Shown here: positions 21,063-31,349 of the stretch, piece after piece | Position numbering within the stretch: the first letter of the stretch is position 1 | Layout: every line of letters starts with the position of its first letter | NCBI GenBank assembly: GCA_015655145.1 | Contig: JAATFO010000024.1 | Span: 49,454-113,453 of the forward strand | From: Enterobacterales bacterium | Lineage (GTDB): Bacteria; Pseudomonadota; Gammaproteobacteria; Enterobacterales; Enterobacteriaceae | DNA: 64,000 nt | Direction of reading: 5' to 3' | Translations under genes and position numbers: made by a program | The notes under the pieces: generated by a model | Told to the model about the DNA's origin: nothing | The model's input: only the letters and a program-made list of their open reading frames with translations | Databases searched by the model: none

Positions 21063-21635
21063 TTACTTCAACAAGGTAAATGCTGTAGTGACGTGTTTCA
21101 CCCCACTCACGCGACTGGCGATATCCGCTGCGGCCTGCGCTTCTTTGTCAGTTACCAGCCCGAGCAAGAATACTTCACCGCTTTCAGTCGTCACTTTTAC
21201 ATTAGAGGATTTCACCTGATCACTGGACAAAAGTTGTGAACGCACTTTGGTGGTGATCCAGGTATCGGACGAGGCCGTACCCAGACTGGCTTTTGCCCCC
21301 TGGCGAATCTCATTATACACCTCGGTAGTCCCTTCAACGCCCGCCGTAATTTGTTTCGCCCGGCTGGCAACCTCAGAATCAGGGGCCTGTCCGGTTAACA
21401 ACACCTTGCCCTGATAGGCGGTGGCGACAATATGAGCGTCATTTTTAATCTGTTGATCTTTTGCCAGCGCATTGCTGACGCGCAATTCGAGCGTACCATC
21501 ATCCACCTGAGTACCCACGGTACGCGGATCGGTAGCCCCTTTAGTGGCAACCGCCGCACTGCCTACCACGACTGCTGCACAACCCTGTAACATCAGTGTG
21601 GTTAATATGACTGCCAACGCAGATAATGCCTTCAT
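21063..21635 (-). CDS. dolP: outer-membrane lipoprotein with two BON domains
   Basis: 190-residue lipoprotein equivalent to E. coli DolP (YraP, 191), which localises to division sites, binds anionic phospholipid and supports envelope integrity and BAM function. The lipobox LQGC places the acylated Cys at residue 19. BON1 spans about 47-115 and BON2 about 124-190. It lies 14 bp after diaA in the same direction, as in E. coli. Confidence 0.95.
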   Translation of the reverse strand: MKALSALAVILTTLMLQGCAAVVVGSAAVATKGATDPRTVGTQVDDGTLELRVSNALAKDQQIKNDAHIVATAYQGKVLLTGQAPDSEVASRAKQITAGVEGTTEVYNEIRQGAKASLGTASSDTWITTKVRSQLLSSDQVKSSNVKVTTESGEVFLLGLVTDKEAQAAADIASRVSGVKHVTTAFTLLK

Positions 21636-21649
21636 TTATGCTCCTTCAA

Positions 21650-22237
21650 TTATTCCTGGTGGGGAAATAAGGTGTTATCTATCAAATCACACAGGCAATT
21701 CACCGTTAACATGTGCATTTCCTGTATTCTTGAGCTTCTGTGTGAGGGGATGCGAATTTCAACATCCTGGGGTCCCAGCAAGCCCGCAAGCTCACCGCCA
21801 TCATAACCAGTGAGTGCAATAATATTCATATCACGCGTTACCGCTGCTTCAACCGCTTTAATGATATCGCGGCTGTTACCTCGGGTGGAAATCGCCAGCA
21901 AAATATCACCGGCCTGACCCAGGGCACGTACTTGCTTGACGTAAATTTCATCATGCAAGCGATCGTTGCCAATGGCGGTCAACAACACATTATCCGCGCA
22001 CAGCGCTAACGCCGGCAAACCTGGCCGTTCGGTTTCAAAGCGATTGATCATATTGGCGACAAAATGCTGCGCATTAGCCGCGGAGGTACCGTTACCACAA
22101 CTCAGAATTTTGTTGCCATTCAGCAATGACTGCACCATCGCCAGCGCCGCTCTTGAAATGGCGTCAGGTAGCGCCTCAGCGGCGGCAATCTGGATCTGGA
22201 TACTCTCAGTAAAACACGCTTTAATTCTTTCCAGCAC
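21650..22237 (-). CDS. diaA: DnaA initiator-associating protein DiaA (SIS domain)
   Basis: 195-residue SIS-domain protein matching E. coli DiaA (196). It forms a tetramer that binds several DnaA molecules and times initiation at oriC. The phosphosugar-binding-like motifs [13 protein letters not shown] (near 46-58) and [16 protein letters not shown] (near 112) are seen. It sits between yraN and dolP. Confidence 0.95.
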   Translation of the reverse strand: MLERIKACFTESIQIQIAAAEALPDAISRAALAMVQSLLNGNKILSCGNGTSAANAQHFVANMINRFETERPGLPALALCADNVLLTAIGNDRLHDEIYVKQVRALGQAGDILLAISTRGNSRDIIKAVEAAVTRDMNIIALTGYDGGELAGLLGPQDVEIRIPSHRSSRIQEMHMLTVNCLCDLIDNTLFPHQE

Positions 22238-22251
22238 AATATCACCTGGTT

Positions 22252-22647
22252 CTATACTTCGGCATTAAATGCATCGGGCAACCATTCAAGCTGGCTACCA
22301 GTAATGGCGACCACATCAAAACGACAATCCACCGTCTCAAAACTGGCACCGCGCAACGCAAGCCAGTGGGCGGCGGCGCGCAACAACTTTTGCTGTTTTT
22401 GGCGTGTAATAGTAGCAATGGCGCCACCAAAACGTCCGTTGCACCGGTAGCGCACTTCGACAAACACCCAACACTGTTTGTCACGCATAATCAGATCGAT
22501 TTCACCAACACGACAACGCACATTCGCCGCAACAAAGTTTAGCCCGGCCTGCTCCAGATGGCGACGCGCCTGCAACTCACCGCGCGCGCCCTTCTGTTGT
22601 CGGCTCAGTATACCGGAACGGTTTTTCCCTGATGATACTGGATCCAT
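22252..22647 (-). CDS. yraN: YraN (UPF0102) putative Holliday-junction-nuclease-like protein
   Basis: 131 residues, the E. coli YraN length. The fold is restriction-endonuclease-like: GEIDLIMRD and VFVEVRYR hold the D-(E/Q)xK-like residues. The exact role is unknown. The ATG at 22645-22647 behind AGGACG is preferred; a TTG eight codons upstream is unlikely. The start lies inside the lpoA 3' end (stop 22605), so the genes overlap by 43 bp. Confidence 0.9.
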   Translation of the reverse strand: MDPVSSGKNRSGILSRQQKGARGELQARRHLEQAGLNFVAANVRCRVGEIDLIMRDKQCWVFVEVRYRCNGRFGGAIATITRQKQQKLLRAAAHWLALRGASFETVDCRFDVVAITGSQLEWLPDAFNAEV

Positions 22648-24641
22648 GTCAACGTCCTGTTGATAACGCAATCTGGCGTCGCGTTCAGTTTGCCGGTGTT
22701 GCCATCAAGTTGAAAACCGGCTACCTGACGCATTTCACTGAAGTGATTAGCCAGTGTCCAGGCATCAATGCCCATCGCGTACAGGCGCATCAGCGAATAA
22801 TCATTGCCAAAGTTATGCGCAGCCTGTTGCATCAATCTTGCATTAGTGCCAGACAACAAAGGAATATCACTGAATTGCAATCCTTCCATCTCCAGACGGA
22901 AATCAGGCCCCGCCCCCGCCTGAAAACTGCGCGAACTGGCATACAGCGCAATGCTATCACGGCTGCTGATACGCATCGCAATCATCGGTTTAATCAACTG
23001 TAATTCATTTTGGGTAGCAACAATGTACACTGCATCGATCGCGCCTCCCTCAGACTGAACTTGCGCATCGCTCGGCGGCGGAATAGTCAGCCCGCCGATG
23101 GTCACCCCTTGTGATTGCGCTGGTTGCGCATTCACCGGCGTCCCGCTCAGACGAATACCCGCCCCGCTATTGATCCCCTGCTTCAACTCAGCGCTGGAAC
23201 CAAATGACTGTTGCAGCACCGCGCTTCCGCCTAACTGTTGCCACTCCTGAGAGAAGGCTTTACTGACACGCTCACCCAGTGAACTGCGCGGCAACAGCAA
23301 TAACGGAGCTCGCTTACCCTGTTCCCAGATATGATGCGCAGCATCACGGGCTTCGTCTTCAGGAGAAAGCGCAAAATAACAAATATTCGGATGGTTCTGA
23401 ATCTGCTCGGGCTCATTCAGCGCCAGCACATTCAACGCGATAGTGCTGTTGGCCAGTTGTTCAACGTCATTTTTCAACAACGGGCCGACCACCAACGTCG
23501 TCCCATCCTGCTGGACCTGAGCCAGGATCTGCTGCAGCGGTTGCGCGCTGGTATCATACACTTTCACTTCCGCATGACTGACGGGCACGATACCCGGCAA
23601 TACGGCATTCTGCGATGGCGCCGGGTCGGACGGTTCAGGCGAAGGCGTTTGCGCGGTGGTACCCGTATCGGCGGCTGAGGGACTAATAACCACATTCGCC
23701 TCGTCATTATTACTGGCTGACGCTGGCGCAACATTCTCTGCGTTCGTGGCTTGCGCCGCTGGCTGAGCAGTTGCCGTTAACACGCCATTACGCGCATCAT
23801 CGAACCCTTTCTGAATGGCATTGGCAAAAATTTGTGCCTGGCCATTAAGCGGTAACAGAAGCGCGATTTTACCGACTGAGACATGTTGAACATTCTGTCC
23901 CTGAGTAAGCGCTGTCGGCAGGTGTTGCGCTGCCGGGTTTTGCGGATAGCGAGTTTGCCAGTCACTGATGCCGGCTTTCAGCATATCCGCGTCATTACGG
24001 TGCGCCTGATAAACATTGAGCAGATCAATCCAGCCCTGCAATGTGTTCTCGTCAGCGTTAATCACCAGATTATTCACCTGCTCTGGCGACATCTGCACCA
24101 GTGTTTGCCAGGTGGCATCAATATTTTTTTGCTGCGCATCTCCCTGCAGCAAGGGCTCTTGAGCGATATACGCACGCAGGAGCGACAGTGATGGTTGGCC
24201 CTGGCTGGCGGCAATCAGCGCGCTGTAATAGCGTCCTTGCTGATCGTGAGACAGCGCAGTGGGGTCGATCTTATTAAGGATGGCTTGTGCAGCGACTTTA
24301 TCCTGCATCGCAACACGCAACTGCGCCGTAAGCAGTTGCAGTTCCTGTTGTTGCGTATCACTGAGCGACGGTGATACCCGGTTGATCTGTTGATTCGCCT
24401 GCGGGTATTTACCTTCATTTAACAATGCACGTATAGCAAGTAATTGCCAGTCAGCCTTGCTATCATTCGGGCTCTGTTGCTCTTGCTGTAAATAATAGTC
24501 GGAAGTACCTGTCGCCGGCCCCTGAACGTTAACCGACGGTGTTTCTGGCCCCTGCCCGGTACATGCGGCTAAAATCAGCCCAGCCAGCAGAACAGGCGCG
24601 AAACGTCCTGCTTTATTACGAACGACTGTTGAAGGAAGCAT
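22605..24641 (-). CDS. lpoA: outer-membrane lipoprotein activator of PBP1a
   Basis: 678-residue outer-membrane lipoprotein, the same length as E. coli LpoA, that crosses the periplasm to activate peptidoglycan synthase PBP1a. The signal peptide ends in the lipobox LAAC (Cys near residue 26). A TPR-like helical N-terminal domain (about 30-250) is followed by a Pro/Ala/Ser/Thr/Gln-rich linker (about 300-350) and a periplasmic-binding-protein-like C-terminal domain. The ATG at 24639-24641 is preferred over a longer frame because it begins the signal peptide. It is divergent from rsmI and leads the lpoA-yraN-diaA-dolP unit. Confidence 0.95.
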   Translation of the reverse strand: MLPSTVVRNKAGRFAPVLLAGLILAACTGQGPETPSVNVQGPATGTSDYYLQQEQQSPNDSKADWQLLAIRALLNEGKYPQANQQINRVSPSLSDTQQQELQLLTAQLRVAMQDKVAAQAILNKIDPTALSHDQQGRYYSALIAASQGQPSLSLLRAYIAQEPLLQGDAQQKNIDATWQTLVQMSPEQVNNLVINADENTLQGWIDLLNVYQAHRNDADMLKAGISDWQTRYPQNPAAQHLPTALTQGQNVQHVSVGKIALLLPLNGQAQIFANAIQKGFDDARNGVLTATAQPAAQATNAENVAPASASNNDEANVVISPSAADTGTTAQTPSPEPSDPAPSQNAVLPGIVPVSHAEVKVYDTSAQPLQQILAQVQQDGTTLVVGPLLKNDVEQLANSTIALNVLALNEPEQIQNHPNICYFALSPEDEARDAAHHIWEQGKRAPLLLLPRSSLGERVSKAFSQEWQQLGGSAVLQQSFGSSAELKQGINSGAGIRLSGTPVNAQPAQSQGVTIGGLTIPPPSDAQVQSEGGAIDAVYIVATQNELQLIKPMIAMRISSRDSIALYASSRSFQAGAGPDFRLEMEGLQFSDIPLLSGTNARLMQQAAHNFGNDYSLMRLYAMGIDAWTLANHFSEMRQVAGFQLDGNTGKLNATPDCVINRTLTWIQYHQGKTVPVY

Positions 24642-24703
24642 ACTGTATCCAGTGATGTTTTTTTCAAGATGCTCAATATTAAATCGGCAATGCGGATGAA
24701 ACA

Positions 24704-25567
24704 ATGAAACAACTCGATCAGGCAGAGATTTCTGCTGGCACGCTCTACATCGTTCCCACACCGATTGGTAACCTGGGTGATATTACTCAGCGGGCACTGA
24801 CAGTACTCCAGAGCGTTGATCTGGTCGCTGCGGAAGATACACGTCATACCGGGCTGTTGCTACAACATTTCGCCATCAATGCGCGCATGTTCGCATTACA
24901 TGATCATAATGAACAGCAAAAAACCGCACAATTACTGACAAAGTTACAACAAGGTCAGAGCATCGCGCTGGTTTCTGACGCCGGTACGCCACTGATCAAT
25001 GATCCCGGTTATCACCTGGTACGCTGTTGCCGCGAATCGGCCATTCGCGTTGTGCCATTACCCGGCGCCTGTGCGGCGATAACCGCATTAAGCGCTGCCG
25101 GACTACCCTCAGACCGTTTCTGCTATGAGGGTTTCTTGCCCGCCAAAAGCAAGGGGCGCTGCGATACCTTGCGAGCGCTGGCACAGGAGCCGCGAACCCT
25201 GATTTTCTATGAGTCCACCCATCGCCTGCTCGATAGCCTGCAAGATATGGTGCGTGAATGGGGTAACGAGCGCTATGTCGTTCTGGCGCGTGAGATAACC
25301 AAAACCTGGGAATCGATTCATGGCGCACCGATAGCGGAACTGCTCGCCTGGGTTAAAGAAGATGAACATCGTCATAAAGGTGAGATGGTGCTCATTGTCG
25401 AAGGATGCCAAAAACAAGAAGACACACTGCCGACTGCCGCGCTGCGTACGCTGGCGCTATTAAAAAACGAATTACCGTTGAAAAAAGCCGCCGCACTGAC
25501 CGCCGAAATACACGGCGTGAAGAAAAATGCACTGTATAAGTACGCGCTGGCACAGCAAGAAGAGTGA
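24704..25567 (+). CDS. rsmI: 16S rRNA (cytidine-1402-2'-O)-methyltransferase
   Basis: 287-residue SAM-dependent tetrapyrrole-methylase-fold enzyme that 2'-O-methylates C1402 in the ribosomal P site; E. coli RsmI has 286. Motifs are [13 protein letters not shown] (near 18-30), [10 protein letters not shown] (near 45) and [14 protein letters not shown] (near 90). The stop codon lies 33 bp before the mature 5' end of rnpB. Confidence 0.95.
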   Translation: MKQLDQAEISAGTLYIVPTPIGNLGDITQRALTVLQSVDLVAAEDTRHTGLLLQHFAINARMFALHDHNEQQKTAQLLTKLQQGQSIALVSDAGTPLINDPGYHLVRCCRESAIRVVPLPGACAAITALSAAGLPSDRFCYEGFLPAKSKGRCDTLRALAQEPRTLIFYESTHRLLDSLQDMVREWGNERYVVLAREITKTWESIHGAPIAELLAWVKEDEHRHKGEMVLIVEGCQKQEDTLPTAALRTLALLKNELPLKKAAALTAEIHGVKKNALYKYALAQQEE

Positions 25568-25599
25568 CAAATAAAGTAAAACGCTTTACACTCCGCGCC
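25562..25599 (+). promoter_or_regulatory. rnpB promoter
   Basis: A -10-like TTTACA (25585-25590) is followed by the GC-rich discriminator CTCCGCGCC, the same layout as E. coli rnpB; a -35-like GTGACA overlaps the rsmI stop. A GC-rich discriminator is typical of stringently controlled stable-RNA promoters. Prediction only. Confidence 0.45.
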
Positions 25600-25976
<377 letters not shown>

Positions 25977-26023
25977 TTATTTAAAAACAATACGTTGGTG
26001 TGTCTCAGCGGCCCAGAAGCAGA

Positions 26024-26356
26024 ATGGGATACACCAACGGTTGTTACATCCCCCATACACTCCGCCGAAACGGCATTTACTCTGTCTACTTTGGTCTTCC
26101 TGATCGCCAGTTTTTCCACTGCTCTTTGGGGACTGATAGCCCTCGGCGCTGTCAGCTAATGATTTCTCGTCTCACGCCTTATATCTCCCTGTTAAGCCTT
26201 GATAAGATAACGCGACAACAATTTGCGGAAATCATAAGAACAATGAAGAAACTGACCACGCAGGACACTGTTGCGTTTGTTGCTGATCTGAATGCTGAAG
26301 TTCTCGACGATGTCGAATCTATCCCTGCTGAAGCGCTGGACGCTATGTTGCAGTGA
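26024..26356 (+). pseudogene. tyrosine integrase N-terminal fragment
   Basis: 110-residue product beginning MGYTNGCYIPHTLRRNG, continuing with YSVYFGLPDRQFFHCSLGT and a helical core-binding-like stretch (about residues 45-90). This resembles the DUF6538/SAM-like N-terminus of tyrosine integrases (YYFRxRIP...RRSLGT pattern). The catalytic domain with the Arg-His-Arg-Tyr residues is missing and the frame stops at 26356. It starts 48 bp after rnpB, so it may be the scar of an island that used the rnpB 3' end. A 9-bp inverted repeat, CGTTGGTGT/ACACCAACG, spans 25993-26039 across its start. Confidence 0.5.
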
Positions 26357-26399
26357 CCGTCTGAATCCACAACACCGGGTTTTCGGGGGGATTACCCGT

Positions 26400-26738
26400 A
26401 CAGAATGCTTAAAAAGGTAAAAATGGAGTCAGTGAACCCCTGCACGGCGCGCAGCGTGAGGCGCAAGACGCGTTTGGGCATCAGAACGGTGGAAATGGCC
26501 AGTTCAGAATAACGTTGCGGGCGGCCACGCGAAGACACTTTAGGTTCGTCGTACCCGTTTTGGATGGCCTGTTAATCCAACCAGAATATCAGTGAGCCCC
26601 GATTGACGAGAGCTTTGTTGTAGGCGTTCCAGTGGGTGATTTTGAACTTTTGCTTTGCCACGAGATACCGCGACAGGATCAGGAATGTGGTGATCTGATC
26701 CTGAGTGCTGCCAAAAGTTCGATTTATTCAACAAAGCC
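26400..26738 (-). mobile_element. truncated IS903-like (IS5 family) remnant
   Basis: The 18-bp IS903 terminal inverted repeat GGCTTTGTTGAATAAATC is present on the minus strand at 26721-26738. Reading leftward from a GTG at 26659-26661 gives IS903-type transposase residues (AKQKFKITHWNAYNKALVNR, then a stop, then SSRGRPQRYSELAISTVL, then RLTLRAVQGFTDSIFTF). The sequence loses similarity near 26405. About 80 codons of some 307 remain, with one in-frame stop and a small deletion, so it is inactive. No second terminal repeat was found. Confidence 0.85.
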
Positions 26739-26994
26739 GGCTGACACCTGTCATGGCATTATTTGTTTTCTGCTTTGCCTGCCTCAGCGTGGTTAACATC
26801 TGTGTGGTTAACGGCACATCCGGATCGGCAACAATCCGTATCTGTCCGGGCTTCACCCACTGGGTATCGGCATTAAGTTTCATAAACAGGCGGGTCGCCG
26901 GGGAACGCGTATCGCTGAACAGCTCTCGCGCCTGAAAATCAAGCCCGCCTGATTGTTCCACAACGCAATATCCCTGAGCGATGTTACGTGTCAT
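26739..26994 (-). pseudogene. N-terminal fragment of a large protein, cut by the IS903-like element
   Basis: About 85 codons starting MTRNIAQGYCVVEQSGGL, with KPGQIRIVADPDVPLTT near residues 48-64, and running straight into the IS end at 26738. The KPGQ...ADP phrase resembles the LysM-like N-termini of enterobacterial secreted or T6SS-linked toxins, but this is a weak resemblance. There is a possible ribosome site (AGAGAGA) before the ATG. The downstream part of the gene is gone. Confidence 0.4.
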
Positions 26995-26999
26995 GAATC

Positions 27000-27342
27000 C
27001 ATTCTCTCTCTATGTGTATGTATTAATAACAGGGCGGTAGTCTTACCTCAGCGACCAGTGGTGTCCTTCTTCTGCGGAAAAATATTTTTAATAGTAAATA
27101 ATTCTACTGTGTTACGTAAAAAATGTTGTCGCTCTGCCAGGAATAGTTACTGCGACATACCCTCTGTATTTTGCAGCCGGGTTCACGTGGAAGGTAAAAA
27201 AAAAGTAACTAATGTAAATAAATATGATAAAAATACTCTGTCAAAAACGATGTAACCCGATAGCTAACGATGATTAATTAATCACGTCAATGCCGGAATT
27301 CATTATTTAATTTTATAAAACAAATAGTTAATAGGGGACAGT
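27000..27342. other. AT-rich intergenic stretch, no gene seen
   Basis: Base composition is clearly lower in GC than the flanking conserved genes, particularly 27180-27340, consistent with acquired DNA. I see no supported coding region or strong hairpin. It presumably contains the promoter of the lipoprotein gene at 27343. Confidence 0.4.
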
Positions 27343-27765
27343 ATGGGAAGATGTATCTTTTTTTTGCTTGCTATTCTCTCTGTGGCAGGGTGCAGTACCT
27401 CGGGTACTGGTGAGGATAAGTTTAGCGCATCGTATCTGAAGGCACATATCGTACCTAATAAGACTACACAGGCAGAAGTGCAGTCAATTTACGGCGTACC
27501 AGATAATCAAAGTGTCGATTCCGATGGCGACGTATCCTGGATATACCGCAAAAATGGCAATCTCAGTACCGCATCATCGGTAGCCAACTACATCCCGGGA
27601 GCAAACGCTATTTCCAGCGCGCTGGGTATGGCCAGCTCGGCATCAACGGCGTCAGATGCGGCAACGAAAGCCTCCGCTAAAATGTCCGGCAGTACTGAAT
27701 ATCACGCCGATACACTCTTTATCAGATTCAATAGCAACAAAATCGTTAGTAGCTGGCACATGTAA
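27343..27765 (+). CDS. small lipoprotein, SmpA/OmlA-like fold possible
   Basis: 140-residue lipoprotein: signal peptide MGRCIFFLLAILSVAGC with lipobox VAGC, mature N-terminus C17. The mature part has a short repeat of beta-hairpin-like character (TTQAEVQSIYGVPDNQSVDSDGDVSWIY), the pattern of SmpA/BamE-like proteins, then a small-residue-rich stretch (about 75-110, Ala/Ser/Thr). Serine at +2 predicts outer-membrane sorting. The ATG follows AGGGGA. The gene stands alone after the decayed patch, and its function is unknown. Confidence 0.7.
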   Translation: MGRCIFFLLAILSVAGCSTSGTGEDKFSASYLKAHIVPNKTTQAEVQSIYGVPDNQSVDSDGDVSWIYRKNGNLSTASSVANYIPGANAISSALGMASSASTASDAATKASAKMSGSTEYHADTLFIRFNSNKIVSSWHM

Positions 27766-27806
27766 GTGTTTCGTCGGGTAAAACACACCGTACGACTGAC
27801 CTTACG

Positions 27807-27862
27807 GGGTCCCGGCAGGATTCACCCAGTATGTCGACCCGGGGTGAATCCTGCCGGGACCC
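27807..27862. repeat. 21-bp perfect inverted repeat, 14-nt loop
   Basis: The arm at 27807-27827 (GGGTCCCGGCAGGATTCACC plus one C) is exactly complementary to 27842-27862. No U-tract follows on either strand, so it does not look like a standard intrinsic terminator. It separates the lipoprotein gene from the ABC operon and may act as a transcript barrier or stabiliser, or be a mobile palindromic unit. Confidence 0.8.
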
Positions 27863-27997
27863 GCCCAGAGAACGCCAGCTCCACGCAACACCAACATGAA
27901 GTGTCTTTTAAACGTCATCAGCCATTAATAAAACCGTCACTGAATATTGACAGGATAGGTCCATTCCTTCTTGTCCTTATTGCGAAGATGCACCGCC

Positions 27998-29101
27998 ATG
28001 AGTTACCTGTCACTGCACAACATCCATAAAGCCTGGGGCACAAAGGTTGCGTTAAATAACATAAACTTCACCATTGCCAAGGGTGATTTCATCGCCCTGC
28101 TCGGCCCATCCGGTTGTGGAAAATCCACCTTGTTGCGCACCATTGCCGGGCTGGAATATGCCGACAATGGGGCTATTTATTTTCAGCAATCAGATGTCAC
28201 TCACTTGCCGCCTGCACAGCGCAAACTATCAATGGTATTTCAGTCTTATGCCTTGTTCCCGCATCTCAGCGTACGTGAGAACTTGTTATTTGGCCTGCGC
28301 GCGCGTGGTGAAGATAAGCGCCAGTTTGCTCCTCGCCTGACGGCGGTCAGCAAACTGATGGAGCTTGAATCGCTATTGGATCGGCGGCCCGCGCAACTTT
28401 CTGGCGGTCAACAACAGCGTGTGGCCTTAGGTCGCGCAGTCATTGCCAATAACCAACTCTGTTTGATGGATGAACCGCTGTCCAATCTGGACGCTAAACT
28501 GCGTCAGAGCATGCGACGTGAAATTCGCGCTATCCAGAAGCAACTGGGGTTAACGATGCTGTACGTCACCCATGACCAAACCGAAGCAATGAGCATGGCC
28601 GATAAAATCATTCTGCTGAATGACGGCTGTATTGAGCAGCATGACACGCCAGATAACTTATATAACAACCCGACCAGTATTTTTGCCGCGCAGTTTATTG
28701 GCGCCCCGCCCATGAACATGCTCCCGTTACGGCGTCAGGGTTCGCATCATTACCTTGGCGAGATACCGCTGCCCGCGTCAGAAAACACCAACCAGGAGGA
28801 CCTGACCCTTGGGTTGCGCGCCGAAGATATTCAATTAACCACGCCAGAAAACGCCAGCCTTAGTGGGCAAGTCATCAGTTATGAATATATGGGGGCCGAC
28901 ACGCTGGTGCTTTGCCAGTTAACCGCCTGTCGGGAACCCGTTACCGTCAAACTAGCCGGGATGAAACGCTTTGCTGAAGGAAGTGTGGTTGGTCTGCGCT
29001 GGGCAACCAGCGTGCAATACTTTTTCTCGACCAGCAACGGTAAACGCCGCTATCAGGCTGAACAGAAAACGTTACCGTTAGAAACACGTATTGCCGTTTA
29101 A
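27998..29101 (+). CDS. ABC importer ATPase, UgpC/MalK type
   Basis: 367-residue cytoplasmic ATPase energising the adjacent importer. Walker A is GPSGCGKST (36-44), the Q-loop FQSYALFP near 81, the signature LSGGQQQ (134-140), Walker B LCLMDEP (154-160), and the switch histidine in YVTHDQTEA. The C-terminal 130 residues form the TOBE/regulatory domain of the MalK class (LGLRAEDIQL). The ATG at 27998 fits the family N-terminus; the frame begins earlier at 27971. It is the first gene of a five-gene operon, order ATPase-SBP-permease-permease-phosphoesterase. Confidence 0.92.
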   Translation: MSYLSLHNIHKAWGTKVALNNINFTIAKGDFIALLGPSGCGKSTLLRTIAGLEYADNGAIYFQQSDVTHLPPAQRKLSMVFQSYALFPHLSVRENLLFGLRARGEDKRQFAPRLTAVSKLMELESLLDRRPAQLSGGQQQRVALGRAVIANNQLCLMDEPLSNLDAKLRQSMRREIRAIQKQLGLTMLYVTHDQTEAMSMADKIILLNDGCIEQHDTPDNLYNNPTSIFAAQFIGAPPMNMLPLRRQGSHHYLGEIPLPASENTNQEDLTLGLRAEDIQLTTPENASLSGQVISYEYMGADTLVLCQLTACREPVTVKLAGMKRFAEGSVVGLRWATSVQYFFSTSNGKRRYQAEQKTLPLETRIAV

Positions 29102-29146
29102 CCCATTGACCATTAATCGCGTAAATTTATTTCCCAGGGGAACATT

Positions 29147-30427
29147 ATGTCTTTCGCTATTCGCGCATCCTGTCTGGCCGCTGCCATGCTGTTATGTGGC
29201 GCCACCGCCGCCTCTGCCGCAGATCCCATTAAACTGCAAATGTATTACCCCATTGCCGTTGGCGGCAAAATCAGCCATACCGTTGACACCCTGGTCGCTG
29301 ATTTCGAAAAAATTCATCCCGATATCGATATCCAGCCCGTCTACACCGGGGACTACGCGACCACAGTAACGAAAGCATTGACCGCATTTCGTGGCGGCAA
29401 TGCACCACAACTGGCCGTTATCGGTGATATTGAAGTCTATTCCCTGATCGACGCTGGCGCGATTGTCCCGATCAGCGATCTGGCCAGTGATGCGGCGGGT
29501 AAAACCTGGATTGATGGATTTTATCCGGCATTTATCCGCCATATACAAAACAAGGTATGGGACATTCCTTTTCAGCGTTCCACCGTGGTGCTGTACTGGA
29601 ATAAACAGGCATTTACCCACGCGGGACTCGATGGCAATACACCGCCCGCTAACTGGCAGCAAGTGGTCGACTTTGGTAAAAAGCTGGTGGTACATGACAC
29701 GAAAGGGGTCACGCAGTGGGGGATAGAGATCCCCTCTACGCCAACCGGTTACTGGACTTTCCAGGGAATTGCCGCCACCAATGGCAGCCGTCTGGATAAT
29801 GGCCAGGGTACGGTGGTCGCCTTTAACACCCCGGCAAACAGAGAGACGCTACAATGGCTGACTGACCTGGCGCGTAAATACCATGTTTCGCCGTCGGGCG
29901 CGATTGCCTGGAGCACTACGCCACAGGACTTTATTGATGGTAAAACCGCCATGATGGTCACCACCACCGGTAATCTGACCACGGTAAGAGAAAATGCAAA
30001 ATTCCCGTTTGGCGTCGCCATGCTGCCGGAAAAAACCCAGCGAGGCAGTCCAACCGGCGGCGGTAACCTGTATGTATTCAAAAATTCGTCGGCGGAACAA
30101 CAGCAAGCCGCCATGGCATTTATCCGCTGGGTGTCCGAACCCGAACAGGCGGCCCGCTGGAGTATTGCCACGGGCTATGTCGCCACCTCCCCTGCGGCAT
30201 GGGAAACCAACGTGATGAAGGCCTATGTGCAACAGGTGCCACAAGCGCTGGTCGCCCGTGAACAGTTAAAATATTCACAACCGGAGCTGTCCACCTACAA
30301 CAGCGTACAAATTCAGGAAATACTAAACCACGCGATTGAAGCGGCTGTCACTCAGACGCAAACAGCGCAACAGGCGCTGGAGTCAGCACAGAAACAGGCC
30401 GACCGCCTGTTAAAACCTTACCAGTAA
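29147..30427 (+). CDS. ABC importer substrate-binding protein, UgpB-like
   Basis: 426-residue periplasmic binding protein of the family-1 extracellular type. The signal peptide is MSFAIRASCLAAAMLLCGATAASAA, with mature start near residue 26. The body contains YPIAVGGKISHTVDTLVADFEK and GTPTGGGNLYVF-like hinge segments similar to sn-glycerol-3-phosphate-binding UgpB. The likely ligand is a phosphorylated glycerol compound or a small phosphodiester, inferred from similarity and from the phosphoesterase in the operon. The start follows AGGGGAAC. Confidence 0.87.
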   Translation: MSFAIRASCLAAAMLLCGATAASAADPIKLQMYYPIAVGGKISHTVDTLVADFEKIHPDIDIQPVYTGDYATTVTKALTAFRGGNAPQLAVIGDIEVYSLIDAGAIVPISDLASDAAGKTWIDGFYPAFIRHIQNKVWDIPFQRSTVVLYWNKQAFTHAGLDGNTPPANWQQVVDFGKKLVVHDTKGVTQWGIEIPSTPTGYWTFQGIAATNGSRLDNGQGTVVAFNTPANRETLQWLTDLARKYHVSPSGAIAWSTTPQDFIDGKTAMMVTTTGNLTTVRENAKFPFGVAMLPEKTQRGSPTGGGNLYVFKNSSAEQQQAAMAFIRWVSEPEQAARWSIATGYVATSPAAWETNVMKAYVQQVPQALVAREQLKYSQPELSTYNSVQIQEILNHAIEAAVTQTQTAQQALESAQKQADRLLKPYQ

Positions 30428-30437
30428 CGGATGCGGC

Positions 30438-31349
30438 ATGAGCGTTCTTCACACTGTAGTGCCCGCTGCACATAAGCGGAGTTTATCATTAGCGCTTTAT
30501 GGCTATCTGCTGTTGTTGCCGGCACTGGGTTTTCTGCTGCTGTTTACCCATTACCCCGCGCTGGCCACGGTATGGGAAAGTGTGTTCAGCACAGCCCGCA
30601 ATGGACACCCGGCCCAGTTTATCGGGCTGGATAATTACCGCGCACTGCTTGATGACGACACATTTATGCTGTCGTTACGTAATAACCTGCTCTACGCGGC
30701 GATCACCATTCCACTTTCCGTGGCGCTGGCGTTACTGATGGCGCTGGCGGTGAACCGCCGCCTGCGCGGTAATGCCATCACCCGCGCCGCTTTTTTCATT
30801 CCGTCATTATTACCGATGATCGCCATTGCCAATCTGTGGCTATTTTTCTATACGCCGCAACTGGGCCTGTTAAATAAACTGATGGCGATCTTCTCATTGC
30901 CTGCGGTGAACTGGCTGGGCGAACCCGGTAGCGCGCTTTACTGCCTGATGGCGGTATCGGTATGGCGCGAAGCGGGTTTCTTTATGATTTTTTATCTGGC
31001 GGCGCTGCAACAAATTGATCCGCGATTAGCCGAAGCAGCCGAGATTGAAGGCGCTTCGCGTCGCTATTTTTTCCGTCATGTGCAATGGCCATTACTGATG
31101 CCGACCACGCTGTTTATTTTGATTAATGCCTCAATGAATGCCTTCCGCATTGTCGATCAGGTGATCGCCATGACTAACGGCGGGCCGAATAATAGCAGCA
31201 GCCTGTTACTGTTTTACATTTACCGCACCGCATTCAGCTATTGGGACTTATCTTATGCTTCAGCGATGACCGTCGTATTACTGGTCATCCTGGCGTTTAT
31301 CGCGCTGATAAAATTTAATTTGCTGGATAAGAGAGCGCACTACCAATGA
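30438..31349 (+). CDS. ABC importer permease 1, UgpA-like
   Basis: 303-residue inner-membrane permease with six hydrophobic segments. The EAA loop that contacts the ATPase reads EAAEIEGASRRYFFRHVQWP (near 196-215). It overlaps the second permease start by 4 bp (31346-31349), so the two subunits are translationally coupled. Confidence 0.92.
   Translation: MSVLHTVVPAAHKRSLSLALYGYLLLLPALGFLLLFTHYPALATVWESVFSTARNGHPAQFIGLDNYRALLDDDTFMLSLRNNLLYAAITIPLSVALALLMALAVNRRLRGNAITRAAFFIPSLLPMIAIANLWLFFYTPQLGLLNKLMAIFSLPAVNWLGEPGSALYCLMAVSVWREAGFFMIFYLAALQQIDPRLAEAAEIEGASRRYFFRHVQWPLLMPTTLFILINASMNAFRIVDQVIAMTNGGPNNSSSLLLFYIYRTAFSYWDLSYASAMTVVLLVILAFIALIKFNLLDKRAHYQ

Noticed and set aside
23331..23678. 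115-codon plus-strand frame inside lpoA
   Set aside because: Shadow of lpoA; arginine- and histidine-rich composition typical of antisense frames.
26540..26734. 64-codon frame on the minus strand beside the IS903-like end
   Set aside because: It starts inside the IS terminal repeat in a frame different from the transposase; the transposase remnant explains the sequence.
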